Source of the DNA: Rickettsiales bacterium
GTDB taxonomy: Bacteria; Pseudomonadota; Alphaproteobacteria; Rickettsiales; UBA1997
Direction of reading: 5' to 3'
Assembly (NCBI GenBank): GCA_009693885.1
Contig: SHWK01000001.1
Location: 1-34,968, forward strand
DNA: 34,968 bases
In this document: in pieces, positions 23,359-30,731 of the stretch
How the letters are laid out: every line of letters starts with the position of its first letter
Position numbering within the stretch: position 1 is the first letter of the stretch
Notes under the pieces: generated by a model
The model's input: only the letters and a program-made list of their open reading frames with translations
Databases searched by the model: none
What the model was told of the DNA's origin: nothing
Translations under genes and position numbers: made by a program

Positions 23359-24408
23359 CTAGGGAAATAGTGGCGCAAATTCCAATCCAGATTTTTCATC
23401 AAACCCAAAAACAATATTCATGTTCTGCACCGCCTGACCAGAGGCGCCTTTGCACAAATTATCAATCACCGAAACCAATATCACTTTGCCGCCAGCTCTA
23501 TTTTGATGCGCCGCCATCACACAAAAATTTGTACCAACCACATCTGAAATATTTGGCTCACCATCAATTACTCGAACAAAATATTCATCCGCATATTTTG
23601 TTTGAAGACAATTTTTAATATCTTGTAACGAATATTTTGGGTTAATATCAGCATAAATTGTTGAAATAATTCCTCTATTAATTGGAATTAAATGCGGAGT
23701 AAAATCAACTTCAAGGCTTGACCCGTATGCCTTGCCAAGTTCTTGTTCAATCTCGCCAGTATGTCTGTGTTTGCCAATTGAATAGGCTTTAACTGAATTA
23801 TTTATTTCACAAAATAAATTTCCAACTTTAAGCGATCTACCTGCCCCAGTAGCGCCAGACTTGGAATCAATAATGATTCCCTTTGGCAAAATTAAATTAT
23901 TTTCAAGCAATGGAATTAGCGGAAGTAGCGCCGATGTTGGATAACAACCAGGACAAGCAATCAAATTTGATTTCTTAATTTTATTTCTATGAATTTCCGA
24001 TAGGCCATAAACAGCCTGTTTCTGCAGGCCCTTAGCCACATGTTCATGACCATACCATTTTTTATAATTCTCAACATTTTCTAATCTAAAATCTGCAGAA
24101 AGATCAAATATTTTTAAATGTGAATTTTTCTTATCAGATATTAATTTTGCAATAACTTCTTGGCTAGTCGTATGAGGCAAACAGCAGAACACTGCATCGA
24201 TATCAGCAAAATCAACTTCATCAATTTTTACTAAAGTTGGCAAATTATAATGCCCAAAATGTGGATAAATTTCTTCTATTTTTTGTGAAGCATTGCTATT
24301 GGCAACCAAGGCTTTTATTTCAGCATCTGGATGATTTAGTAAAATTCTGATAAGCTCTGCACCGGTGTATCCAGAAGCGCCGATGATCACAATTTTTAGT
24401 TTTTTCAT
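23359..24408 (-). CDS. argC: N-acetyl-gamma-glutamyl-phosphate reductase (ArgC)
   Basis: ArgC reduces N-acetyl-glutamyl phosphate to the semialdehyde, the third step of arginine/ornithine biosynthesis, with NADPH. At 349 aa it is the long type 1 form. It has the Rossmann motif IIGASGYTGAELIRIL (8-23), an LSADFRL segment (103-109), GLSEIHR (135-141) and the catalytic Cys155 in ACPGCYPTSALLPL. A second site, HLIPINRGIISTIY, follows around 235-248. No other arginine gene is adjacent: it lies between mnmE (121 nt away) and the AlgX-like gene. It may therefore be one of scattered pathway genes. Confidence 0.95.
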   Translation of the reverse strand: MKKLKIVIIGASGYTGAELIRILLNHPDAEIKALVANSNASQKIEEIYPHFGHYNLPTLVKIDEVDFADIDAVFCCLPHTTSQEVIAKLISDKKNSHLKIFDLSADFRLENVENYKKWYGHEHVAKGLQKQAVYGLSEIHRNKIKKSNLIACPGCYPTSALLPLIPLLENNLILPKGIIIDSKSGATGAGRSLKVGNLFCEINNSVKAYSIGKHRHTGEIEQELGKAYGSSLEVDFTPHLIPINRGIISTIYADINPKYSLQDIKNCLQTKYADEYFVRVIDGEPNISDVVGTNFCVMAAHQNRAGGKVILVSVIDNLCKGASGQAVQNMNIVFGFDEKSGLEFAPLFP

Positions 24409-24433
24409 TTTAAAATTTAATTAAATAATTCGT

Positions 24434-25564
24434 TTAATTTTCTAAGATATTTTTATCCAATCTACATTCATTTGCGACCTCTTCTATCCGCCCTTCCCAA
24501 AACTGCTGAATCACAATATTGGCGCGATATTTTTGTATGATTTCTATATTCAAATCACAAGGAAATTCATTAACAAAATAACTTTGTGAAAAATTATTAG
24601 CAAAGAATTCCATCATATTATCAAAAAATGAATCTTTGTAAACAAATAAAATTGGTAAATTTTTGTTATAATTGCGATATACCGCTGGCTTATGGAATAG
24701 CCTATAATCTGCTTCTGTAGGATTAACGCTATAAAAATTTGGTACAAAATTCTCTTTTAAATTATAATCGATATTTTCTGCCTTAATACCTATAACATAA
24801 GAAATATCGCCATCATCCATCATGCCCTCAACATTGACAAAATGCTTACGTTGGAGATACAGATGATTCATCTTTTGCATAATTTCAGAATAACCAACAT
24901 AGGCCCCGCGCTTGTTCCAATGAGCATCAGTTTTGTGATAGATAATTTCATGTTTTTTTGCCTTTTTTAAAAATGGCCTCAAATCAAGCACAGGAAAGCT
25001 TGGGGCATCTTTTTTAAGTGCATTAATAAATTTATCAATCCGATGCTCTTTGTTAGAAATTTTAATAAAGTCAGGCAAAAATTCGGGATAAATAGAAGTT
25101 TTATCCGCCGCAATTACCACTAAATAATCAATATTTTTAGCACGCAGAATTTGCCAATTTTTAATAAAAGATTTTACCATAAGAGCAATTTTTTGGTCAT
25201 CCAATTTTGCCAAGCCCTGCGCATCTAAAAATGAATTTTGATTATCAAAATAAAACCACTCATCCTTACCAATTAAGGCACTAGAGCTTGGTGATTCATT
25301 AAAAATATTATCCATTATTTGGCTATTCGTAAAAATCAAACTTTTACGAAAGCCATAATTATCATTAAAAAACTCTTCAAATTTTTTAGAATATTTAGCA
25401 AATTCAGACACGTTGCGCGGTTTTTCTGGTATAGAAGCAAGAAATCTTTTTTCAAAAAGATTTTGAATGGGAGAAAAATTAAAAATATTATCAAGAATAG
25501 GCATCAATAGAATCGCAACAAAAAATATAATCAATAATATATTTTTTTTGCGTGATAAAATCAT
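24434..25564 (-). CDS. AlgX/AlgJ-like SGNH-hydrolase domain protein (polysaccharide O-acetylation type)
   Basis: This 376-aa protein has an N-terminal anchor or signal (about 8-28) and an AlgX/AlgJ-type SGNH domain in the periplasm. The family pattern is present in order: IGKDEWFYFDNQNSF (98-112), YLVVIAADKTSIYPEFLP (147-164), the catalytic-type D213 and H215 in YHKTDAHWNKRGAY, and S312 in YKDSFF, corresponding to the family's GDSF. The Gly before DSF is replaced by Lys. Relatives transfer acetyl groups onto alginate or other polymers, normally with an AlgI-type MBOAT partner, none of which is here. The start overlaps yebC by 4 nt (ATGA). Substrate is unknown. Confidence 0.8.
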   Translation of the reverse strand: MILSRKKNILLIIFFVAILLMPILDNIFNFSPIQNLFEKRFLASIPEKPRNVSEFAKYSKKFEEFFNDNYGFRKSLIFTNSQIMDNIFNESPSSSALIGKDEWFYFDNQNSFLDAQGLAKLDDQKIALMVKSFIKNWQILRAKNIDYLVVIAADKTSIYPEFLPDFIKISNKEHRIDKFINALKKDAPSFPVLDLRPFLKKAKKHEIIYHKTDAHWNKRGAYVGYSEIMQKMNHLYLQRKHFVNVEGMMDDGDISYVIGIKAENIDYNLKENFVPNFYSVNPTEADYRLFHKPAVYRNYNKNLPILFVYKDSFFDNMMEFFANNFSQSYFVNEFPCDLNIEIIQKYRANIVIQQFWEGRIEEVANECRLDKNILEN

Positions 25565-26307
25565 AATTTATCTTCAATTTCAGCCGCGAAAGAGTAGTTT
25601 CCGGTAACATTTTGAACATCATCGCATTCTTCTAATGCATCAATCATTTTCAATAATTTTTGTGCTTGCTCAGGATCAAAAATTTCAGTTAAACTTTTTG
25701 CTTTCCATTCTAATTTTGCACTTAAGGCATCGCCATATTTTGCAGCAAGTTTATCGCGAACAGAACTTAAATTTTCTGTTGCAGTAAAAATAAAATGACA
25801 ATCAGTCGAAGATTCAATATCATCTGCACCCGCTTCAATCGCGGCTTCAAACATTTTTTCTGCCTCGGCAACTTTTATATCATATTTAATTAAGCCAACA
25901 TGATCAAACATAAATGAAACCGAATTGGTTTCGCCCAAAGCACCACCACCCTTAGTAAAAATGCTGCGCACTTCACTTGCCGTACGATTGCGATTATCGG
26001 TTAGCGCCTCAACAATAACAGCAAAGCCTCCCGGCGCATAACCTTCATAGCGAATTTCATCAAAATTATCGCCAGAGTTTCCTGAGGCCACTTTTTTTAT
26101 TGCTGCTTCAATGCGATCTTTTGGCATATTATTAACTCTTGCATCAATAATAGCACTGCGCAAACGCGGATTAAAATTGGGATCAAGTTGGCCAGATTTA
26201 GCGGCAACAGTAACTTCGCGGATAATTTTAGTGAATAATTTTGCTTTCCTGGCATCTTGCGCACCCTTACGGTGCTTGATATTGGCAAATTGCGAATGTC
26301 CTGACAT
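25561..26307 (-). CDS. yebC: YebC/PmpR family regulatory or translation-related protein
   Basis: This 248-aa protein has the highly conserved YebC N-terminus SGHSQFANIKHRKGAQDARKAK (about 2-23). The family phrase NMPKDRIEAAIKK (about 55-67), YEGYAPGGFAVIVEALTDNRNRT (about 84-106) and the GGALGETNSVSFMF segment follow. YebC proteins were described as transcription regulators; mitochondrial TACO1 and some bacterial members relieve ribosome stalling. Both roles are from family knowledge. Length is normal. The gene lies 44 nt after pyrH, and its stop overlaps the AlgX-like gene by 4 nt. Confidence 0.94.
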   Translation of the reverse strand: MSGHSQFANIKHRKGAQDARKAKLFTKIIREVTVAAKSGQLDPNFNPRLRSAIIDARVNNMPKDRIEAAIKKVASGNSGDNFDEIRYEGYAPGGFAVIVEALTDNRNRTASEVRSIFTKGGGALGETNSVSFMFDHVGLIKYDIKVAEAEKMFEAAIEAGADDIESSTDCHFIFTATENLSSVRDKLAAKYGDALSAKLEWKAKSLTEIFDPEQAQKLLKMIDALEECDDVQNVTGNYSFAAEIEDKL

Positions 26308-26351
26308 AGGATATATTTATTTTGGCAGTAGCTAAGCCACCCGCTTAAAAT

Positions 26352-27074
26352 TTAATTAATAATTGTAAATTTGCCCTTACCCACAACCACGTTACACAAT
26401 GCATCTTCACCTTTAATAGAGAATACTATAATCGGCAATTTGTTATCTTTAGCAAGAGTAATCGCGGTTTGATCCATCACCTTTAAATCTTGTTTTAGCA
26501 CATCAATATATTTGATTTTATCATAATGCACCGCATTTTTATCGAGTTTAGGATCAGCAGAATAAACACCATCAACCTGCGTGCCTTTAAGAATAGCATC
26601 GCAGCCCATTTCTACAGCACGAAGAACTGATGCGGTATCTGTAGTAAAAAATGGATTGCCAGTTCCGGCGGTGAAAATTACAACACGGTTTTTTTCTAGA
26701 TGGCGGGCGGCACGGCGCTTAATATAAGGCTCGCAGATGTTGTTCATTTGAATTGCTGATTGCATGCGGGTATCAATCCCGAGCTTTTCTAGCGCACTTT
26801 GCAAGGCGATTCCGTTAATGCAAGTGGCCAACATTCCCATATAATCAGCACTGGCGCGCTCTATTCCAGCAGCGGCTTGTGATACTCCCCGAAAAATATT
26901 TCCACCTCCAACAACAACACAAATTTCGCAGCCCAACTTGTGAGCTGCGATAATTTGACTACATATTTTTTGAACAGCAACCGCATCATGACCAAAACCC
27001 TTATCTCCCATCATCGCTTCACCAGAAACTTTGAAGAGGATTCTTTTAAATTTTAGATCAGATTTAGTTGGCAT
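26352..27074 (-). CDS. pyrH: Uridylate kinase (PyrH)
   Basis: PyrH phosphorylates UMP to UDP in pyrimidine nucleotide synthesis, as a hexameric member of the amino-acid-kinase fold. At 240 aa it has normal length. It shows FKVSGEAMMGDKGFG (about 14-28), VVVGGGNIFRG (about 53-63), DYMGMLATCINGIALQ (about 77-92) and the TGNPFFTTDTASVLRA segment (about 136-151). It lies between tsf and yebC. The rpsB-tsf-pyrH order is classic, but frr, which usually follows pyrH, is replaced by yebC. An intergenic stretch of 94 nt separates it from tsf. Confidence 0.97.
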   Translation of the reverse strand: MPTKSDLKFKRILFKVSGEAMMGDKGFGHDAVAVQKICSQIIAAHKLGCEICVVVGGGNIFRGVSQAAAGIERASADYMGMLATCINGIALQSALEKLGIDTRMQSAIQMNNICEPYIKRRAARHLEKNRVVIFTAGTGNPFFTTDTASVLRAVEMGCDAILKGTQVDGVYSADPKLDKNAVHYDKIKYIDVLKQDLKVMDQTAITLAKDNKLPIIVFSIKGEDALCNVVVGKGKFTIIN

Positions 27075-27168
27075 GAAATAATGAATTTAAGATTTCTTTG
27101 GCCCTTTGATGCCAAAATTTATTTTCGCCTTTAAAAGCACTAAAAATATACAAAAAAAATTCGATTAG

Positions 27169-28083
27169 CTAGCGAGTCATTGACGCAACTTCTGCCGCAA
27201 AATCATTTTCTTTTTTATCAATACCTTCACCAAGTATAAAAAGTTTAAACCCAGTGATTTTAGTATCGCTATTTTCTTTGCTAAATTTTGTAAGTAAATC
27301 TTTGATTTTCATTTTGTCATCCATCACAAAAAGCTGCTCAAGAAGAACGACTTCTTCGTAATATTTTCTGATTCTACCTTCGATCATTTTATCAATGATG
27401 CTTTCAGGCTTGCCAGAAGCGCGTGCCTGATCTTTTAAAACATCTGTTTCTCTTTTTAATTTTTCTGGCTCAACTGATTCAATACTAAGAGAATCGGGTT
27501 TTGCTGCCGCAATATGCATTGCAATTAATTTGCCAAATTCTGCTAATTTATCCGCAGAAACGTCAGATTCAAGAGCAACCAGAACTGCAATTTTACCCAT
27601 ATTTGCTGATACTGAATTATGAACATAACTAACAACTGCGCCATTTGTAACTTGCAGAGAATCAATTCTTCTAACATTGATGTTCTCACCAATAACGCCG
27701 ATTTGACCTTTAACTTCTTCATCAACTGAAATGCTTTTTCCAACAAAAGTAGAAGCTTTGAATTTTTCGATATCGCCGCCAAAGTTAATTGCGCTTTTAG
27801 CTAAAATAGCTACAAAATCTTGAAATTTTTGATTGCGAGCAACAAAATCTGTTTCAGAGTTGACTTCAATGATTCCAGCTTTTTTGCCTTCAACAAGAAC
27901 AGCAACAAGCCCTTCAGAAGTAACGCGTCCGCTTTTTTTAACTGCTGAGGAAAGACCTTTTTTGCGCAACCAATCAACTGATTTTTCAAAATCATCTTGG
28001 CATTCAGCCAAAGCTTTATTGCAATCTGCAATGCCGCATCCTGTAGCTTCGCGAAGTTTTTTAATTAAGTTTAAGTCTGCCAT
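27169..28083 (-). CDS. tsf: Translation elongation factor Ts (EF-Ts)
   Basis: EF-Ts is the guanine nucleotide exchange factor that regenerates EF-Tu-GTP. The 304-aa protein begins with the UBA-like domain LIKKLREATGCGIADCNKAL (5-24), then DWLRKKGLSSAVKKSGR (about 37-53) and the VNSETDFVARNQKFQ motif (about 74-88) that contacts EF-Tu. The coiled-coil and C-terminal dimerisation regions follow (about 140-304). Length is normal. It is 67 nt after rpsB, with a hairpin in the gap. Confidence 0.97.
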   Translation of the reverse strand: MADLNLIKKLREATGCGIADCNKALAECQDDFEKSVDWLRKKGLSSAVKKSGRVTSEGLVAVLVEGKKAGIIEVNSETDFVARNQKFQDFVAILAKSAINFGGDIEKFKASTFVGKSISVDEEVKGQIGVIGENINVRRIDSLQVTNGAVVSYVHNSVSANMGKIAVLVALESDVSADKLAEFGKLIAMHIAAAKPDSLSIESVEPEKLKRETDVLKDQARASGKPESIIDKMIEGRIRKYYEEVVLLEQLFVMDDKMKIKDLLTKFSKENSDTKITGFKLFILGEGIDKKENDFAAEVASMTR

Positions 28084-28112
28084 ATATTTAAGTGATTAGA
28101 TTAGTTATTTGT

Positions 28113-28140
28113 GTAGAAGCGCGATTTAACACGCCCCTAC
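28113..28140 (-). other. Intercistronic hairpin between rpsB and tsf
   Basis: On the minus strand, GTAGGGGCG and CGCTTCTAC can form a 9-bp stem with two G-T wobbles and a 10-nt loop. It follows the rpsB stop by 10 nt and precedes the tsf start by 29 nt. No run of T follows, so it does not look like a strong terminator. It may instead stabilise RNA ends, attenuate readthrough or set the rpsB/tsf ratio. This role is an inference. Confidence 0.45.
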
Positions 28141-28150
28141 CCCAAGATAA

Positions 28151-29083
28151 TTATTTTTTTGTAGTTTTTTTTGCAGCTGGTTTTTTAGCTGGCTTTTCTT
28201 CAGATTTTTTTTCAGTTTTTACTTCTTCTGCTTTTTCAGCTGGAGTTTCTACTTTAGCTGCAACTTCTTTCTTTTTATCAGGCTTAGCATGATGAGTTTT
28301 TTTAACATCTGCAACAACGGCCGGACGCTTAACATCAGGAAGGGCGCCTTCTGCAACAGAGCTTAAATCAACACCAGCCGCAGCTAGGTTATCTCTAAGA
28401 CCAGCAACAATTGCATCAGAAATTAAATTGCAATAAAGTTTGATCGCTTTAGCAGAGTCGTCATTGCCAGGGATTGGATAAGTGATTCCATCTGGATTAG
28501 AGTTAGAATCTACAACTGCAATGATTGGAATGTTTAGTTTTCTAGCTTCATAGATTGCAAGATCTTCTTTGAAAGTGTCAATTACAAACACTAGATCAGG
28601 GTATCCGCCCATGTTTTTAATGCCGCCGAGAGCTTGTTCAAGCTTCAAACGCTTTCTTTCAAGAACCAATTTTTCTTTTTTATTGAAATCAATATCTGCG
28701 CCAGCAAGCTGTTCTTCAATTTTTTTCAATGTTTTGATTGATTGCGAAACTGTTTTCCAGTTAGTCAACATGCCACCTAACCATCTGTGGTTAACATAAT
28801 ATTGACCACATCTTTTTGCTGCTTCAGCAATTGTAGCCGATGCTTGTTTTTTAGTGGCAACGAACAAAATTCGGCCGTTATTTTTTGCAACTTCATTAAC
28901 TGTAACAAGCACTTTATATAGCATTGATGCTGTTTTGTTAAGATCGATAATGCTAATACCATTACGGTTTCCGTAGATGTATTTAGACATTTTAGTGTTG
29001 CGGCGCATGCTTTTATGGCCAAAGTGAACACCAGCTTCTAGAAGCTGTTTAATAGTAAATTTAGGTAAGTTATTTTTAGACAT
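28151..29083 (-). CDS. rpsB: 30S ribosomal protein S2
   Basis: S2 binds the 30S subunit near S1 and is needed for translation initiation. The 310-aa protein shows the conserved core LLEAGVHFGHKSMRRNTKMSKYIYG-like N-terminus (about 14-38), RWLGGMLTNWKTV (about 98-110) and the FVIDTFKEDLAIYEA region (about 166-180). The C-terminal tail (about 240-310) is Lys/Ala/Glu/Pro-rich low-complexity sequence. Similar tails occur in some alphaproteobacterial S2. It is preceded by a structured leader and a good promoter, suggesting its own start of transcription. Confidence 0.97.
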   Translation of the reverse strand: MSKNNLPKFTIKQLLEAGVHFGHKSMRRNTKMSKYIYGNRNGISIIDLNKTASMLYKVLVTVNEVAKNNGRILFVATKKQASATIAEAAKRCGQYYVNHRWLGGMLTNWKTVSQSIKTLKKIEEQLAGADIDFNKKEKLVLERKRLKLEQALGGIKNMGGYPDLVFVIDTFKEDLAIYEARKLNIPIIAVVDSNSNPDGITYPIPGNDDSAKAIKLYCNLISDAIVAGLRDNLAAAGVDLSSVAEGALPDVKRPAVVADVKKTHHAKPDKKKEVAAKVETPAEKAEEVKTEKKSEEKPAKKPAAKKTTKK

Positions 29084-29224
29084 AATTTAATTTTTAGTTG
29101 GTTAGTTACCAATAACAGCTAAATCGCTTAGACCCATAAGGGTTTGGCAACACCAATAGCGCTGAAAAAATCAGCCAGCTGTCATTGTGGCAATAAGTTA
29201 TTTTGGTCGATAAAAATCTGGTGG
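29084..29224 (-). promoter_or_regulatory. Structured 5' leader of rpsB (possible S2 autoregulatory element)
   Basis: About 140 nt separate the predicted transcription start from the rpsB ATG. Read 5' to 3' on the minus strand, four short hairpins appear: GCTGA/TCAGC (29161-29175), TTGG/CCAA (29144-29156), ACCC/GGGT (29132-29143) and TTGGT/ACCAA (29098-29112). The last ends 15 nt before the start codon. The TTGGT of the second could alternatively pair with the ACCAA of the fourth. rpsB leaders that bind S2 are known in gammaproteobacteria; equivalence here is inferred from position and folding only. Confidence 0.45.
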
Positions 29225-29230
29225 GCGCGG

Positions 29231-29258
29231 ATTATAGGCCCTATTTACAATAATTCAA
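29231..29258 (-). promoter_or_regulatory. Sigma-70 type promoter of rpsB
   Basis: On the minus strand, TTGAAT (29253-29258) and a perfect TATAAT (29231-29236) are separated by 16 nt. The -35 box starts 5 nt after the stop codon of the upstream DUF6111-like gene, and the spacer is normal. This is the best promoter match in the window and fits a highly expressed ribosomal gene. Transcription should start near 29224. Confidence 0.65.
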
Positions 29259-29262
29259 GCAA

Positions 29263-29562
29263 TTATTCGACAATAAGTTTAGTCTGCTCTATTTGGTTTT
29301 GCAGCATTATCGGTTTGGTTGTTATTACGATAAAAATCAAACTAACGATTATAAGCAGAAAAGTTAAGAATAATATTATCACAAAACTACTGTTGCGCAG
29401 AGAAAAGGCCCCGATTTGCTCGTTTTTTGGTTTTTCATTTACAACCTTATATTCACCATCAATATAATCTTTTTTGCCATTCTTTTTAAAGACAAAAACC
29501 CAGATTATATAAATGATAATTGGCAGAAGTGCTGGCCATATTTTTAAAATAAATTTTAGCAT
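29263..29562 (-). CDS. Small two-helix membrane protein (DUF6111-like)
   Basis: This 99-aa protein has two hydrophobic segments, about 4-24 (IWPALLPIIIYIIWVFVF) and about 61-83, joined by a polar loop containing KKNGKKDYIDGEY. This pattern (LLPxxxYxxW followed by a charged loop and a second helix) resembles the alphaproteobacterial DUF6111 family, whose function is unknown; the match is judged by eye only. It starts 3 nt after the zapE stop and is probably co-transcribed with it. Its stop immediately precedes the rpsB promoter. An overlapping plus-strand frame at 29144-29467 is less likely. Confidence 0.6.
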   Translation of the reverse strand: MLKFILKIWPALLPIIIYIIWVFVFKKNGKKDYIDGEYKVVNEKPKNEQIGAFSLRNSSFVIILFLTFLLIIVSLIFIVITTKPIMLQNQIEQTKLIVE

Positions 29563-29565
29563 ATT

Positions 29566-30648
29566 TTATATTTTTTGGTTAGTAAATTTGCTTGCCTGCC
29601 AATATTCATCAGATTTGATTTCTTGTAGGCGTGAAATTGTGCGTGCTGAATAGCTCTCTCCTAGCTCATGGCCGTATATTTTTTCAATTTTAGTTTTTGC
29701 TGTTATGATTAAAGCAGTTTTATTTTCATAGATCTCATCAATAAAAAGCGTGAACCGACGTGATTCATTGCGATCTTCCTTGGTAAGAATTGGCAATTTT
29801 AGCAAAAATATCAAATCAAATTCTTGGGTAATGGCACGATAGTCTGAGGCAGCTAGCTCAACACGGCAAATATCATCAAAATTAATTACGGCAATTTTTT
29901 CAAAGGTTTTTTTGATTTTTACCTCACGACCCCAAACCTTTATTTGCTTGGCTTTTAATGGTTTATTTTGAGTAACATTAGTAATGATTTCTTGAACTTG
30001 CGCGCGATTATTTTGATTTGCAACAAAATATCTCTTGGTAATGCTTTGGCGGTATAGTGCGCGGTAATCAATAGCATTATCTAATTTAAAAATTTCACAA
30101 AATTTAAGCAAAATTTTATTAACAAATTCAAGAAAAACCTCGCGCTGAAGCCCGTTTTTGTAGAGATCACGCGGTGCAGAGTTGGAGGTAAAAATAACAA
30201 TAGTTTGTTTCTCAAATAGATAAGAAAAAATTCGCCCTAGAATCATCGCGTCAGCAATATCAAGCACTTGGAACTCATCGAAGCATAAAACCTTTTTATT
30301 ACCAACGACTCTTTTTACAGCCCAGATCAACTCATCTTGATATTTTTTCTTTTCATGACGAATATCTCGCAAAGCCTCATGTATAGAGTGCATGAAGCCA
30401 TTAAAATGAAAATAAATCTTTGAAGTTTTATCCAAAGAATCATAGAATTCTCGCATTAACATAGTTTTACCACAGCCTACAGAGCCATAGATATAAAGCC
30501 CCTGTGGCTGCAATTTTTTTGCTGCAAATATATTGCCCAAAAAACTCGCCTGAGAGTCATTATTTAGGCTCGAAGCTAGGTTTTGTAATTTTTGCTGCAA
30601 TTTTATTTGCGCCAAATCTAATAAAGTATTTTTTTTATCCTGAAGCAC
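29566..30648 (-). CDS. zapE: AFG1-like ATPase (ZapE)
   Basis: ZapE/AFG1 is a AAA-type ATPase; in E. coli it affects Z-ring stability under low oxygen, and in mitochondria AFG1/LACE1 helps degrade respiratory subunits. The 360-aa protein has Walker A GSVGCGKT (55-62), the family segment HFNGFMHSIHEAL (about 81-93), Walker B LCFDEFQVLDIADAMIL (121-137) with D124/E125, and a sensor-like FTSNSAPRDLYKNGLQRE (about 153-170). C-terminal FIDEIYE and the SAYRAIS-like SYSARTISRL element are also typical. It is divergent from nuoM (83 nt apart) and leads into the DUF6111-like gene. Confidence 0.93.
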   Translation of the reverse strand: MLQDKKNTLLDLAQIKLQQKLQNLASSLNNDSQASFLGNIFAAKKLQPQGLYIYGSVGCGKTMLMREFYDSLDKTSKIYFHFNGFMHSIHEALRDIRHEKKKYQDELIWAVKRVVGNKKVLCFDEFQVLDIADAMILGRIFSYLFEKQTIVIFTSNSAPRDLYKNGLQREVFLEFVNKILLKFCEIFKLDNAIDYRALYRQSITKRYFVANQNNRAQVQEIITNVTQNKPLKAKQIKVWGREVKIKKTFEKIAVINFDDICRVELAASDYRAITQEFDLIFLLKLPILTKEDRNESRRFTLFIDEIYENKTALIITAKTKIEKIYGHELGESYSARTISRLQEIKSDEYWQASKFTNQKI

Positions 30649-30731
30649 TTTTAAATTGATTCGTAAATTTATATTTTTATCATCGCCACTTGTATTTGCT
30701 TAACAAGCCATTCTAACGAAGTAATCACAAA

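Noticed and set aside
29144..29467. Plus-strand open frame of 107 aa overlapping the DUF6111-like gene
   Set aside because: It runs antisense through the rpsB promoter/leader and the small membrane protein, and its composition (Cys/Ser/Ile-rich) has no recognisable domain.
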